A DNA stretch of 6,285 nucleotides, from contig CAMWLX010000216.1 of assembly GCA_947175225.1 (NCBI GenBank), forward strand, positions 1-6,285, in the 5' to 3' direction. This DNA comes from an uncultured Porphyromonadaceae bacterium (GTDB lineage: Bacteria > Bacteroidota > Bacteroidia > Bacteroidales > Muribaculaceae). Under the pieces are notes generated by a model, which saw only the letters and a list, made by a program, of their open reading frames with translations, searched no databases and was not told the origin of the DNA. Position numbers and translations under genes: made by a program. Positions 1 through 6,270 of this stretch are shown one piece after another. The stretch's first letter is position 1. Each line of letters opens with the position of its first letter.

Positions 1-173
1 AAACCAAGGATGTTGAGAACAAATCTACTTTGCGAGGTGCCGAAGCAGCAAAAATCAAGTGTGCTGAGATTTTCTTCAAGAACCTTTCAGACCAAGGCTA
101 TAATGTACACTTCCGTACTCAGCTCAACAATAAGAAAATGCTCCAGATTGTAAAAGAAGTCATTAATCTTTAA
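1..173 (+). CDS. res: Type III restriction enzyme Res subunit, C-terminal end (partial)
   Basis: Only the last 56 complete codons are present, read from position 3 to the TAA at 171-173; the gene begins outside the window. The visible residues start with TKDVENKSTLRGAEAAKIKC, followed by AEIFFKNL and an end in KEVINL. This resembles the C-terminal endonuclease region of type III Res subunits, where an E-T-K (PD-(D/E)xK) catalytic motif is followed by a 'Lr..E..KI.ca..fF' stretch. The two bases before the first codon are AA, so the preceding residue could be the catalytic Glu (GAA), but the window does not show it. Res is the helicase-nuclease of type III restriction, working with the Mod methyltransferase; neither the helicase part nor mod is visible. 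The next gene starts 14 bp downstream, suggesting co-transcription. Another helicase with a similar nuclease tail is the main alternative. Confidence 0.72.
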   Translation, partial: TKDVENKSTLRGAEAAKIKCAEIFFKNLSDQGYNVHFRTQLNNKKMLQIVKEVINL

Positions 174-187
174 ATAATATCGGTATC

Positions 188-1120
188 ATGGGAGAATGGT
201 CAAAAAAAATAGGTGAATATGGCGAGAATGTTGTCGAAAAATTTCTATCCCTAATAGGCTGGAATACTCTTGCAAAGGGTGTTCAGATTGATTGTCTTTG
301 TGTAAATGGAGAGCACTTGAATGATAAGGATAAGCCTGTGCATACTCATGGTATAGACTTCCTTTATTCATATAGAAATCCTTTAGTTGATGGTTTGCTG
401 AATAATATTATTATATCATCCAAGTACAAAACAGAAAAATATCCTAACAGCCCGACGAAACAATTTAAATGGTTTGTTACTGATCTCATTAATCAGGTTG
501 AGTGCTACGCGAATTCCCCTCAAAAATACGAAACGCAAAGAAATTTCAATTGCCAATCTGTGAATGATATCGGTGTGCTCTTTTGGCTTAATAATCAGTC
601 AGACAGTGATGACGATTTAATAAGCAAGGTAACTTCTGCAAAATTTGATAGAGTAGGAGATAGAACAATATATATTGTTGATAATAAGCGAGCAGGGTTT
701 ATACTAAAAGTAATACAATACTTGAAATCACAAAATGAATATAATTATTCATTCTACTATCCTTCTACCGGGCGAAATATAAATCCATGCAATCGAAATA
801 ATACGGGCACTATTCTTCCTGTGGAATACTTAAACTCAAGTATTCTACCATTTAAAATGGAAAAAAAGAATAATCGTAACGAGACTTGCTTTATGCTTGC
901 TACTATAGAAAAATTTGAAAAAGATTCTTTTATGCGTCTTATTGGATTAGCAAAAGATATTTCAACAAATTTATCTGGACAGATTATAATTGGATTTCCG
1001 GACTATAATTCTCTAATTCATGAAAACACTGTTAATCAAGCCAAAATGGGATTTGATGATAGTGATTTCACAAAGACGGTTTCAGTCATAAATTATACAG
1101 ACACCTTTAATATTTTTTGA
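188..1120 (+). CDS. gapS4a: GapS4a-like PD-(D/E)xK-type nuclease of a two-gene anti-phage system
   Basis: A 310-residue protein with no signal peptide or membrane segment. The N-terminus (MGEWSKKIGEYGENVVEKFL), a THGID motif at residues 53-57 and ISSKY at 76-80 match my memory of GapS4a, the nuclease component of the GAPS4 anti-phage system described from gamma-proteobacterial mobile islands. The layout suits a PD-(D/E)xK fold: a helix with Glu10 and Glu13, Asp57 on a core strand, and Lys79 on the next strand. The usual second acidic residue is Ser77 here (S-x-K instead of E-x-K). Residues about 200-310 form a second region of unknown role ending in a hydrophobic strand pattern. It lies 14 bp after res and 3 bp before its partner, so it is probably translated from the same message. 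No Shine-Dalgarno is seen before the ATG, as is usual in Bacteroidota. The family call rests on remembered motifs; an uncharacterised restriction-endonuclease-like protein is the fallback. Confidence 0.65.
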   Translation: MGEWSKKIGEYGENVVEKFLSLIGWNTLAKGVQIDCLCVNGEHLNDKDKPVHTHGIDFLYSYRNPLVDGLLNNIIISSKYKTEKYPNSPTKQFKWFVTDLINQVECYANSPQKYETQRNFNCQSVNDIGVLFWLNNQSDSDDDLISKVTSAKFDRVGDRTIYIVDNKRAGFILKVIQYLKSQNEYNYSFYYPSTGRNINPCNRNNTGTILPVEYLNSSILPFKMEKKNNRNETCFMLATIEKFEKDSFMRLIGLAKDISTNLSGQIIIGFPDYNSLIHENTVNQAKMGFDDSDFTKTVSVINYTDTFNIF

Positions 1121-1123
1121 GCT

Positions 1124-2257
1124 ATGCAGATAGAGCACAAAGATATAGATAAATTCCTACCATTTGGGGAAGCCTTACGTGGATTCGCCAATCAAAGATT
1201 CATATCAGCGCATGAATTACGCAGCATACTTAAAGAACGTGGAATATTTGTTCTAAGCTCAGACAAAGACTACATTGTACCCATATTACAAACCTTACTA
1301 CTTTCGCCCTTCGAGTTTGATAAAATTCGTGAAGCATTCTCTCGTAAGGAAGATAATGAAAAGAAAATCTCACGTGACATTACTTTTCCGATTGATTCAA
1401 TTTTGTTTCAACCGGATATGATGAATGTTGATGTTGAAAGCTATTTAACGAAGCACTTGCCAACTTGCGAACTTGCTCATCCAATATCATTCATACAAGA
1501 TAGTCGCAATCCTAATCATATAAGGGCTACATTTAAAATTATACGACACGATCTAAACAAATCATGGTATGAACAAACCAATGAGTTCTGTGGTAGTGTG
1601 GAAATAATTAATGATAACGGCAAAGGGACTATTAGGATAACCCATACATCCTCAGAGACAAAAGATCTCGCTGAACACATTGTTAATGCTCAAATAAAAC
1701 AATATAAAGCCAAGGGATTGCTTAAAGAGAATGCAACTCCGCAAAGGATTCTATTCTCTCAATTTTCTAATTCAACAAGATTTGCTTTTTTCTTTCGCTT
1801 AACTACTAAAATTGAGAATAGTTCAATATTTACATTTATAGATATACAAGATATTTCTCTCAAGCCTCAAGATGATTGCGCATTGCCAGAAGAAATATTG
1901 TGGATGGAAGATGTACAACGCATTATAATTTCTGGTAAGTCTCTTAATAAAAAGACCTTCATGAGAGAAGAAAAGTTCTATCGTAATATAGAGGTATGGA
2001 GTATAGATGCTTCTTTTGAATACAATTATCATGGACAAAAAGGGAGTGTTTGTATCTGTTTCGGTTTTCCTGACTTCAGTTCAAAAGGAAATGCAGCGGA
2101 ATTTGAAGTTAATATCAAATCTTTGACTCCAAATAATTCTCTCAATCATAGAGAAAGGAAAGACTTGAAAACAAAACTTCTGATTGAAATGGATAAGCAT
2201 AAATCTGCAGTATATGCTAATTATTTAGAGTATCTGAAAAATAAGGGCATGTCATGA
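1124..2257 (+). CDS. gapS4b: GapS4b-like partner protein
   Basis: A 377-residue soluble protein. The N-terminal part (residues 12-45) has a LPFGEALRGFANQRFISAHE block followed by ILKERGIFV and a helical LQTLLLSPFEF segment, which I associate with GapS4b, the second component of GAPS4. The middle and C-terminal parts (roughly 110-360) alternate short strands and charged loops, with IRATFKIIRHDL, FSNSTRFAFFF and CICFGFPDFS as the clearest patterns, and a basic helical end. I see no nuclease, ATPase or kinase motif, so it is more likely a sensor or regulator than a second enzyme; that role is inference. It begins 3 bp after the nuclease gene, and its TGA stop overlaps the ATG of the next gene in ATGA, pointing to translational coupling on both sides. 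Adjacency to the GapS4a-like gene is the strongest support, since the two are a recognised pair. Confidence 0.6.
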   Translation: MQIEHKDIDKFLPFGEALRGFANQRFISAHELRSILKERGIFVLSSDKDYIVPILQTLLLSPFEFDKIREAFSRKEDNEKKISRDITFPIDSILFQPDMMNVDVESYLTKHLPTCELAHPISFIQDSRNPNHIRATFKIIRHDLNKSWYEQTNEFCGSVEIINDNGKGTIRITHTSSETKDLAEHIVNAQIKQYKAKGLLKENATPQRILFSQFSNSTRFAFFFRLTTKIENSSIFTFIDIQDISLKPQDDCALPEEILWMEDVQRIIISGKSLNKKTFMREEKFYRNIEVWSIDASFEYNYHGQKGSVCICFGFPDFSSKGNAAEFEVNIKSLTPNNSLNHRERKDLKTKLLIEMDKHKSAVYANYLEYLKNKGMS

Positions 2258-3294
2258 GAGCAAACTTTATTAATTCTTTTGTAACAGGGTTGGCTGTCCA
2301 TATAGTAGGGAATAAGATTGCTGATGACGGCTGTGTGTTGTCGAGTGCCTGTTTGTCGATATCTAAAGATTTAAACAAGATTCTGACTAATTATTTTCTA
2401 GGCTCTTTTTCATCGGATGAATACTATCAGTTGTTTCATGATAGTAGTTTAAATCTCAATGAAGTATATTCCTTCGTCTCGGAGATTTTCAACAATCCGG
2501 ATTCTCTATACTCAGAATCGATAAATTTAGCCAAACATCTTTACAATGAAAGTATTTATCCTAATATTAAAGTAGGAGAATTTTATGTTGTATATTTTAA
2601 GGAGACAACATTTGATGGAGAAGAAATAGATGTATTAGGCTTATTTAAGACTGAGAGCAAACAGGTATTTCTAAAATCAAGTGTCAAGGATAATAATGTC
2701 AATATAACAAAAGATGAGGGTGTAGATTTAAAAAAACTTGACAAGGGCTGCTTAATTTTCAATAAAAATAAGGAGACCGGATACATTGTAGCCGTTATTG
2801 ACAACACAAACAAAGGCAATCAGGCAAAGTATTGGATTGAGGATTTCTTGCATGTTAAGCAAATAAAAGACTCATATTCGAGCACTGAAAATGTTATGTC
2901 ATTGACAAAATCTTTTGTTACGAAAGGATTATCACGATCAGATGAGATCTCGAAAAAAGAACAAGTAGATTTATTGAACAAATCATTACAATATTTTAAA
3001 GAAAATGACTCCTTTAATATTGATGATTTTGAAAAGGAAGTTATAGCCAATCCTGATATGGTAATGAAGTTCAGAAGCTATAAAGAAGAGTATGAATCTA
3101 CAAGAAATATTAATATCGAAAATGAATTTATGCTTTCAGATTCGGCATTTAAGAAACAACAACGATCCTATAAAAGAACTATAAACCTTGATAAAAAAAT
3201 TCAAATAACAATAAATGGAAATTCAGATAATATTGAAAAAGGCATAGACGCAAAAGGTACGTTTTATAAGATATACTATAGCAACGAAGAATAA
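2254..3294 (+). CDS. NA37/NdpA-family nucleoid-associated protein
   Basis: A 346-residue protein that fits the 37-kDa nucleoid-associated family (NA37, relatives of E. coli YejK/NdpA), close to the usual family length. Diagnostic stretches are SLNLNEVYSFVSEIF (65-79), NLAKHLYNES (91-100), VGEFYVVYFKE (107-117), the central LDKGCLIFN...GYIVAVIDNTNKG...YWIEDFLHV (162-201), VMSLTKSFVTK (214-224) and the C-terminal ISKKEQVDLLNKSLQYFKEN block (232-251). Family members bind DNA or the nucleoid; the biochemical role is poorly defined. No membrane segment is seen. Its ATG overlaps the stop of the GapS4b-like gene (ATGA), so its translation is probably coupled to that gene, and the AlbA_2 gene follows after 5 bp. 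I infer a role linked to the neighbouring nuclease system rather than housekeeping, because a free-standing nucleoid gene would not need such tight packing. Confidence 0.85.
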   Translation: MRANFINSFVTGLAVHIVGNKIADDGCVLSSACLSISKDLNKILTNYFLGSFSSDEYYQLFHDSSLNLNEVYSFVSEIFNNPDSLYSESINLAKHLYNESIYPNIKVGEFYVVYFKETTFDGEEIDVLGLFKTESKQVFLKSSVKDNNVNITKDEGVDLKKLDKGCLIFNKNKETGYIVAVIDNTNKGNQAKYWIEDFLHVKQIKDSYSSTENVMSLTKSFVTKGLSRSDEISKKEQVDLLNKSLQYFKENDSFNIDDFEKEVIANPDMVMKFRSYKEEYESTRNINIENEFMLSDSAFKKQQRSYKRTINLDKKIQITINGNSDNIEKGIDAKGTFYKIYYSNEE

Positions 3295-3299
3295 TATTT

Positions 3300-4892
3300 A
3301 TGATGGTTCGTATGACTATTGACGATATAAGGACACTGATTGCTTCGGATGAGTCGAGAACTCTGGAGCTGAAGAAAAGTACCGGCGAGTTGAAGGACGG
3401 TATGCATGCGGCGTGCGCGTTTCTGAATACCGATGGCGGTTGGCTGATTTTCGGCATTACGCCCAAGTCACTGAAGATAGTCGGACAGGAAGTGACGGAC
3501 GCGACGAAGAGGGACATTTCGCAGGCATTGGCGGGTATTGAGCCTGCTTATGATATACAGCCGATATACGTTGATGTCCCGGAGCATCCCGGCAACAAAG
3601 TGATAGCATTCCATTTCGATGGTTGGAAATGGGGAGACCGTCCATATACATTTAGAGGCAGACCTTACTACAAACTTGAAAGTACAACTAAGATTATGCC
3701 TCGCGATATGTATGAGGATCGTCTTAGGGCATACGAGCCGCAGTCTTACGCTTGGGAGACGTTCCCGGCTAAAGGTGTAAGCTTTTCCGATCTGAATCGC
3801 GACAGAATTCTTGGTTGCATCCGTCTTGGAGTGGAAGGTGGACGAATCCCGGAATCGGCATTGTCGGCTCCTGTTGAGGATACGTTGGCAAAGTGGAAAC
3901 TTATGGTCAATGGTGTGCCGACCAACGGAGCTGCTATGCTTTTCTCGAATAACATCTATCCCTACGACAATTTCCAATTAAGGTTGGCTCGTTTCCTCGG
4001 CAACAATAAGCTTGAATTCATCGACAATCAACGTGTGGAAGGTAATTTCTTCGATCTTCTTGACGCAGGCATGGCATTCTTTTTCAAGCATCTTAATCTC
4101 AGCGGCAAGGTAACGAATAGAAGCCTGATGAGAGAGGAGCGACTTGAAGTGCCTGTCAAAGCATTAAGAGAAGCACTGATCAATGCCTTGTGTCATCGGC
4201 AATGGGAGAAACAGAACCTTACAATCAGTATCGCCGTCTATGACGACCGCGTGGAGATTGCCAACCCCGGCATGTTTCCACCCCAAATTCCGATAGAGAA
4301 GATAAAAGACTCGCATGAGTCATACCCCTATAATCGAAATATGGCGCAGGCTCTTTACCGCTCAACCTTCCTTGAGAGTTGGGGGAGCGGCATCCACCGC
4401 ATTATCGAAGCATGCCGTGAACAAGGAGTCGAAGATCCAACATGGCGTTGGGACGGCGGCTTCGTCTACGTCACCTTCAAACGACCGACCAAGTTGGACT
4501 CTCAGACCGCTCAACCATTGACCAAGCAAGAGGATGAACCGCTCAACAACCGACCAAGTACCGATCCGGCACCCATTAGTTCATTGGAAAGTTCATCAGA
4601 AAATGATATAGTTCACCATAAGATAGATAAAAGTTCATCAGAAAGTTCACTTGAAACCATTTTGAGTTCACCAGAATTTTTTAATGGTTCATCAGATAAT
4701 CAGGTAATGATGCTTTTAAAGTTTAATAGTAGGATGACATTAGACAAAATGGCTGAATACCTAAACATGACGAAAAGAGGAGTTCAGAAAGTCACGAATC
4801 GTCTTCAGAAATCCGGACTGCTCTCCCGTAAAGGTTCAACCAAGGCTGGTGAATGGATTATCAATGATGTCACTAAAAAGTCACATAAATAA
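3300..4892 (+). CDS. AlbA_2/Schlafen-type DNA-binding protein with GHKL-like ATPase region and C-terminal HTH
   Basis: A 530-residue protein with four parts. Residues about 6-135 are an AlbA_2 (Schlafen AlbA_2-like) nucleic-acid-binding domain, with ESRTLELKKS (18-27), FLNTDGGWLIFGI (41-53) and RPYYKLESTTKIM (121-133). Residues about 285-395 carry a GHKL-like ATPase pattern: EALINALCHRQW (291-302), VEIANPGMFPP (318-328) and WGSGIHRIIEAC (361-372). Residues 425-467 are a linker of SSLE/SSSE/SSPE/GSSD repeats. Residues about 478-513 look like a winged HTH (MTLDKMAEYLNMTKRGVQKV, then LQKSGLLSRKGS). Such proteins are common beside restriction systems in Bacteroidota; their function is unsettled. 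Candidate starts are the ATGs at 3300, 3303 and 3312; the last (MTIDDI) best fits the family start, and no Shine-Dalgarno decides between them. The body is GC-rich: row 3361-3420 has 35 G/C of 60, against 21 of 60 for 2761-2820 in the previous gene, hinting at separate origin. Confidence 0.85.
   Translation: MMVRMTIDDIRTLIASDESRTLELKKSTGELKDGMHAACAFLNTDGGWLIFGITPKSLKIVGQEVTDATKRDISQALAGIEPAYDIQPIYVDVPEHPGNKVIAFHFDGWKWGDRPYTFRGRPYYKLESTTKIMPRDMYEDRLRAYEPQSYAWETFPAKGVSFSDLNRDRILGCIRLGVEGGRIPESALSAPVEDTLAKWKLMVNGVPTNGAAMLFSNNIYPYDNFQLRLARFLGNNKLEFIDNQRVEGNFFDLLDAGMAFFFKHLNLSGKVTNRSLMREERLEVPVKALREALINALCHRQWEKQNLTISIAVYDDRVEIANPGMFPPQIPIEKIKDSHESYPYNRNMAQALYRSTFLESWGSGIHRIIEACREQGVEDPTWRWDGGFVYVTFKRPTKLDSQTAQPLTKQEDEPLNNRPSTDPAPISSLESSSENDIVHHKIDKSSSESSLETILSSPEFFNGSSDNQVMMLLKFNSRMTLDKMAEYLNMTKRGVQKVTNRLQKSGLLSRKGSTKAGEWIINDVTKKSHK
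4578..4699 (+). repeat. Degenerate AGTTCAYYRGAA repeats in the AlbA_2 gene linker
   Basis: Seven copies of a 12-bp unit close to AGTTCATCAGAA begin at 4578, 4590, 4610, 4632, 4644, 4665 and 4686. Six are in frame and encode SSLE, SSSE, SSSE, SSLE, SSPE and GSSD. The copy at 4610 (AGTTCACCATAA) is in a different frame and is read as IVHHK. Start-to-start distances are 12, 20, 22, 12, 21 and 21 bp. The region is AT-rich (18 G/C of 60 in 4621-4680), unlike the preceding body of the gene. It most simply encodes a flexible linker before the HTH domain; expansion by slippage is a plausible origin. Confidence 0.75.
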
Positions 4893-4907
4893 GAGGGGAA
4901 ATTTGTC

Positions 4908-4931
4908 ATGAATATACCAATTTATAAATAA
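4908..4931 (+). other. Seven-codon mini-ORF with SD-like sequence in the 42-bp gap
   Basis: The gap between the AlbA_2 gene and the next gene contains ATG at 4908 encoding MNIPIYK and stopping at TAA 4929-4931, 3 bp before the next ATG. AGAGGGG lies about nine bases upstream of this ATG and is the most Shine-Dalgarno-like sequence noticed before any start here. It could feed ribosomes to the downstream gene by termination-reinitiation, or be chance in AT-rich DNA. Bacteroidota make little use of Shine-Dalgarno pairing, so confidence is low. Confidence 0.2.
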
Positions 4932-4934
4932 AAA

Positions 4935-5969
4935 ATGAGTGAAATATCATTCGATAAGAGCGTTGCCTTAATTGAAGAATTTGAAACATCCCATAAGTTA
5001 CTCCAATTAGGATTTGGAGAGTTGCAAAATATTAATATGGGTAATGATTTCTATTTTCTACCCTTTCAATTGCTGTCTCAGGGCTTTGAAAGATTATTCA
5101 AAGCCTATATATGTATTGGCTACTTTCAGCACAATAAGAAGCTTCCAGATTACAAAATATTAAAGAATTTAGGCCATGATTTGATAAAACTTTTTGATGA
5201 GATCATATATAAATACTATATAAAATATACGCCACCTATTTTTGAGGAAGACTGGGACTTTATATTCTCTAAAAAATCCTTGATCAGAGAAATAATTGAT
5301 ATATTATCAGACTTTGGGCAACAAGCAAGATACTATAATTTTAACTTAATTACCTCCAATCCCAGATTAGGGAAAAATCCGAAAGAAAGATGGAGTAATT
5401 TAGAATCAAAAATAAGACCTCTTGACTATAAACAAATAAGTAGACTACTCAATCCAGATACTGCTGATGAAGTATTTCCGGAAATAAACAGAGTAATAAT
5501 TGCAAATTGTGAAAGATTACTAACCTGTTTAGGGCGTCAAATTTCATTTGGCACATTAGGGTTATTAGGTAAGCAATTGGCCAACTTTCTTTACGATTAT
5601 GCAACTTGGAAAGAGGATGATATAGGACATCAAGATTATAGGAAGTCAACTACTAAATTCAATCGAATGGACATCGTTAAGCATAAACGAACTATTCGAG
5701 ATTATTTTAGAAGACGTTTTAATCCCAATTATAAACACAAACGCATTACAAAAAGACAGTATAATGGAGACTGGCCTTTTTATGTAGATAAAGTGGTAGT
5801 CGAGCGTAGAGGGAAACACTGGTGTGTCGTTACTATAAACGGCTATGATTATGCGTTGAATGGTGCTGCAAAAGGGCGATATTCTCTTCCTACTCCTTAT
5901 GAAGGAGGAATGTCAATACCAGGGAAAAGTATTGAAGATTTCATTCAAATTGCATTGAATATATTATAA
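4935..5969 (+). CDS. Unrecognised protein: HEPN-like helical N-terminal half plus small C-terminal WPF/YALNG domain
   Basis: I do not recognise this 344-residue protein as a named family. Residues about 1-205 are predicted mostly helical. QGFERLFKAYICIGYF (49-64) followed by LKNLGHDLIKLFDEI (76-90) resembles the helix pair and G-H-D-L turn of HEPN-type domains, but I find no Rx4-6H ribonuclease motif. Residues 249-274 are strongly basic (KHKRTIRDYFRRRF, then KHKRITKRQ), suggesting nucleic-acid contact. Residues about 278-344 look like a separate small domain: WPFYVDKVVVERRGKHW, then YALNGAAKG (306-314), IPGKSIEDF and a hydrophobic end. The WPF plus YALNG pattern recalls DUF2511/YebY-like proteins, which are normally exported; no signal peptide is present here. 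The gene starts 42 bp after the AlbA_2 gene on the same strand and may be the last member of the operon. Base composition is AT-rich like the first three genes. A defence role is inferred from context only. Confidence 0.75.
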   Translation: MSEISFDKSVALIEEFETSHKLLQLGFGELQNINMGNDFYFLPFQLLSQGFERLFKAYICIGYFQHNKKLPDYKILKNLGHDLIKLFDEIIYKYYIKYTPPIFEEDWDFIFSKKSLIREIIDILSDFGQQARYYNFNLITSNPRLGKNPKERWSNLESKIRPLDYKQISRLLNPDTADEVFPEINRVIIANCERLLTCLGRQISFGTLGLLGKQLANFLYDYATWKEDDIGHQDYRKSTTKFNRMDIVKHKRTIRDYFRRRFNPNYKHKRITKRQYNGDWPFYVDKVVVERRGKHWCVVTINGYDYALNGAAKGRYSLPTPYEGGMSIPGKSIEDFIQIALNIL

Positions 5970-6005
5970 TTTCAGTTATAATACTAATCTCCATTAGTGC
6001 TACGT

Positions 6006-6013
6006 TATATTTG
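6006..6013 (+). promoter_or_regulatory. Bacteroidota-type -7 box (TAnnTTTG)
   Basis: TATATTTG matches the TAnnTTTG -7 consensus of the Bacteroidota housekeeping sigma factor. A start site would fall near 6018-6022, just at the foot of the first hairpin. The matching -33 TTTG is not present at the expected distance (about 5978-5985), so this is a partial promoter at best. Confidence 0.3.
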
Positions 6014-6019
6014 CAGATG

Positions 6020-6246
6020 GCAAGTGAGAGAACTTGCGGGCAACAACAGGGTTAATTCCGATGGTCTTAGCGGAGCAGAGCGATGAAAAGCGATGCAATG
6101 CGCCGTAGGAGCAAATGTTGGAGGTTCTGAAAGACATTCTGATAAAGAATTGATTTTTAGGATATAACAAAAGTGGAGTTTCCCAAGTGGGACCACAAAT
6201 CAGAAATCAAGCAGTTACGATAATAGTCGTAGCTGCTTTTTCTTTT
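6020..6246 (+). ncRNA. Candidate structured small RNA or untranslated leader
   Basis: If transcription starts after the -7-like box, the product would run about 227 nt to the terminator. It would open with a perfect 6-bp hairpin (GCAAGT at 6020-6025, loop GAGAGA, ACTTGC at 6032-6037). Near its end it would hold a two-part stem: GTGG 6173-6176 pairs with CCAC 6193-6196, and TCCC 6181-6184 pairs with GGGA 6189-6192 around an AAGT loop, with an AGTT bulge. The terminator stem then closes it. I recognise no known RNA family. It may instead be a long 3' untranslated region of the preceding gene or the end of a mobile element. Confidence 0.28.
6210..6246 (+). terminator. Strong rho-independent terminator
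   Basis: A 12-bp stem pairs AGCAGTTACGAT (6210-6221) with GTCGTAGCTGCT (6226-6237) around an AATA loop. Ten pairs are Watson-Crick and two are G-U, and the stem is followed by a T-rich tract (TTTTTCTTTT, 6237-6246). Orientation is + strand, so it would end transcription from the gene ending at 5969 or from the candidate small RNA. The two G-U pairs become A-C mismatches in an opposite-strand transcript, and no T tract would follow it, so it should work mainly in one direction. Confidence 0.85.
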
Positions 6247-6250
6247 ACTT

Positions 6251-6270
6251 TGAACACAAATCTGAACACA
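6251..6270. repeat. Pair of TGAACACA direct repeats
   Basis: TGAACACA occurs at 6251-6258 and again at 6263-6270, a 12-bp period, immediately after the terminator. Closely spaced short direct repeats can be recombinase or regulator binding sites, but with only 15 bases left in the window this cannot be tested. Chance recurrence is possible. Confidence 0.4.

Noticed and set aside
3468..3977. 169-codon open frame on the - strand inside the AlbA_2 gene
   Set aside because: It lies wholly opposite a gene with clear family motifs, and its translation shows no domain; it is an antisense shadow favoured by the higher GC content here.
4315..4521. 68-codon open frame on the + strand in another frame of the AlbA_2 gene
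   Set aside because: It overlaps the conserved ATPase region in the wrong frame and shows no start signal or known motif.
4578..4699. CRISPR-like array
   Set aside because: The repeats are 12 bp, degenerate, irregularly spaced and mostly encode a protein linker, so they do not fit CRISPR repeats.
4935..5969. HEPN ribonuclease toxin with catalytic Rx4-6H
   Set aside because: No such motif is found in the helical half; only the general helix pattern and the GHDL turn resemble HEPN domains.
5983..5998. ACTAAT-CTCC-ATTAGT hairpin right after the last gene, as a terminator
   Set aside because: The stem is only 6 bp and mostly A-T, and no T tract follows; the terminator at 6210-6246 is far better.
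6005..6196. 63-codon open frame on the - strand in the right-hand gap
   Set aside because: Composition is rich in Leu, Ser, Pro and Cys with no family pattern, it runs through hairpins, and no promoter was seen for that strand.
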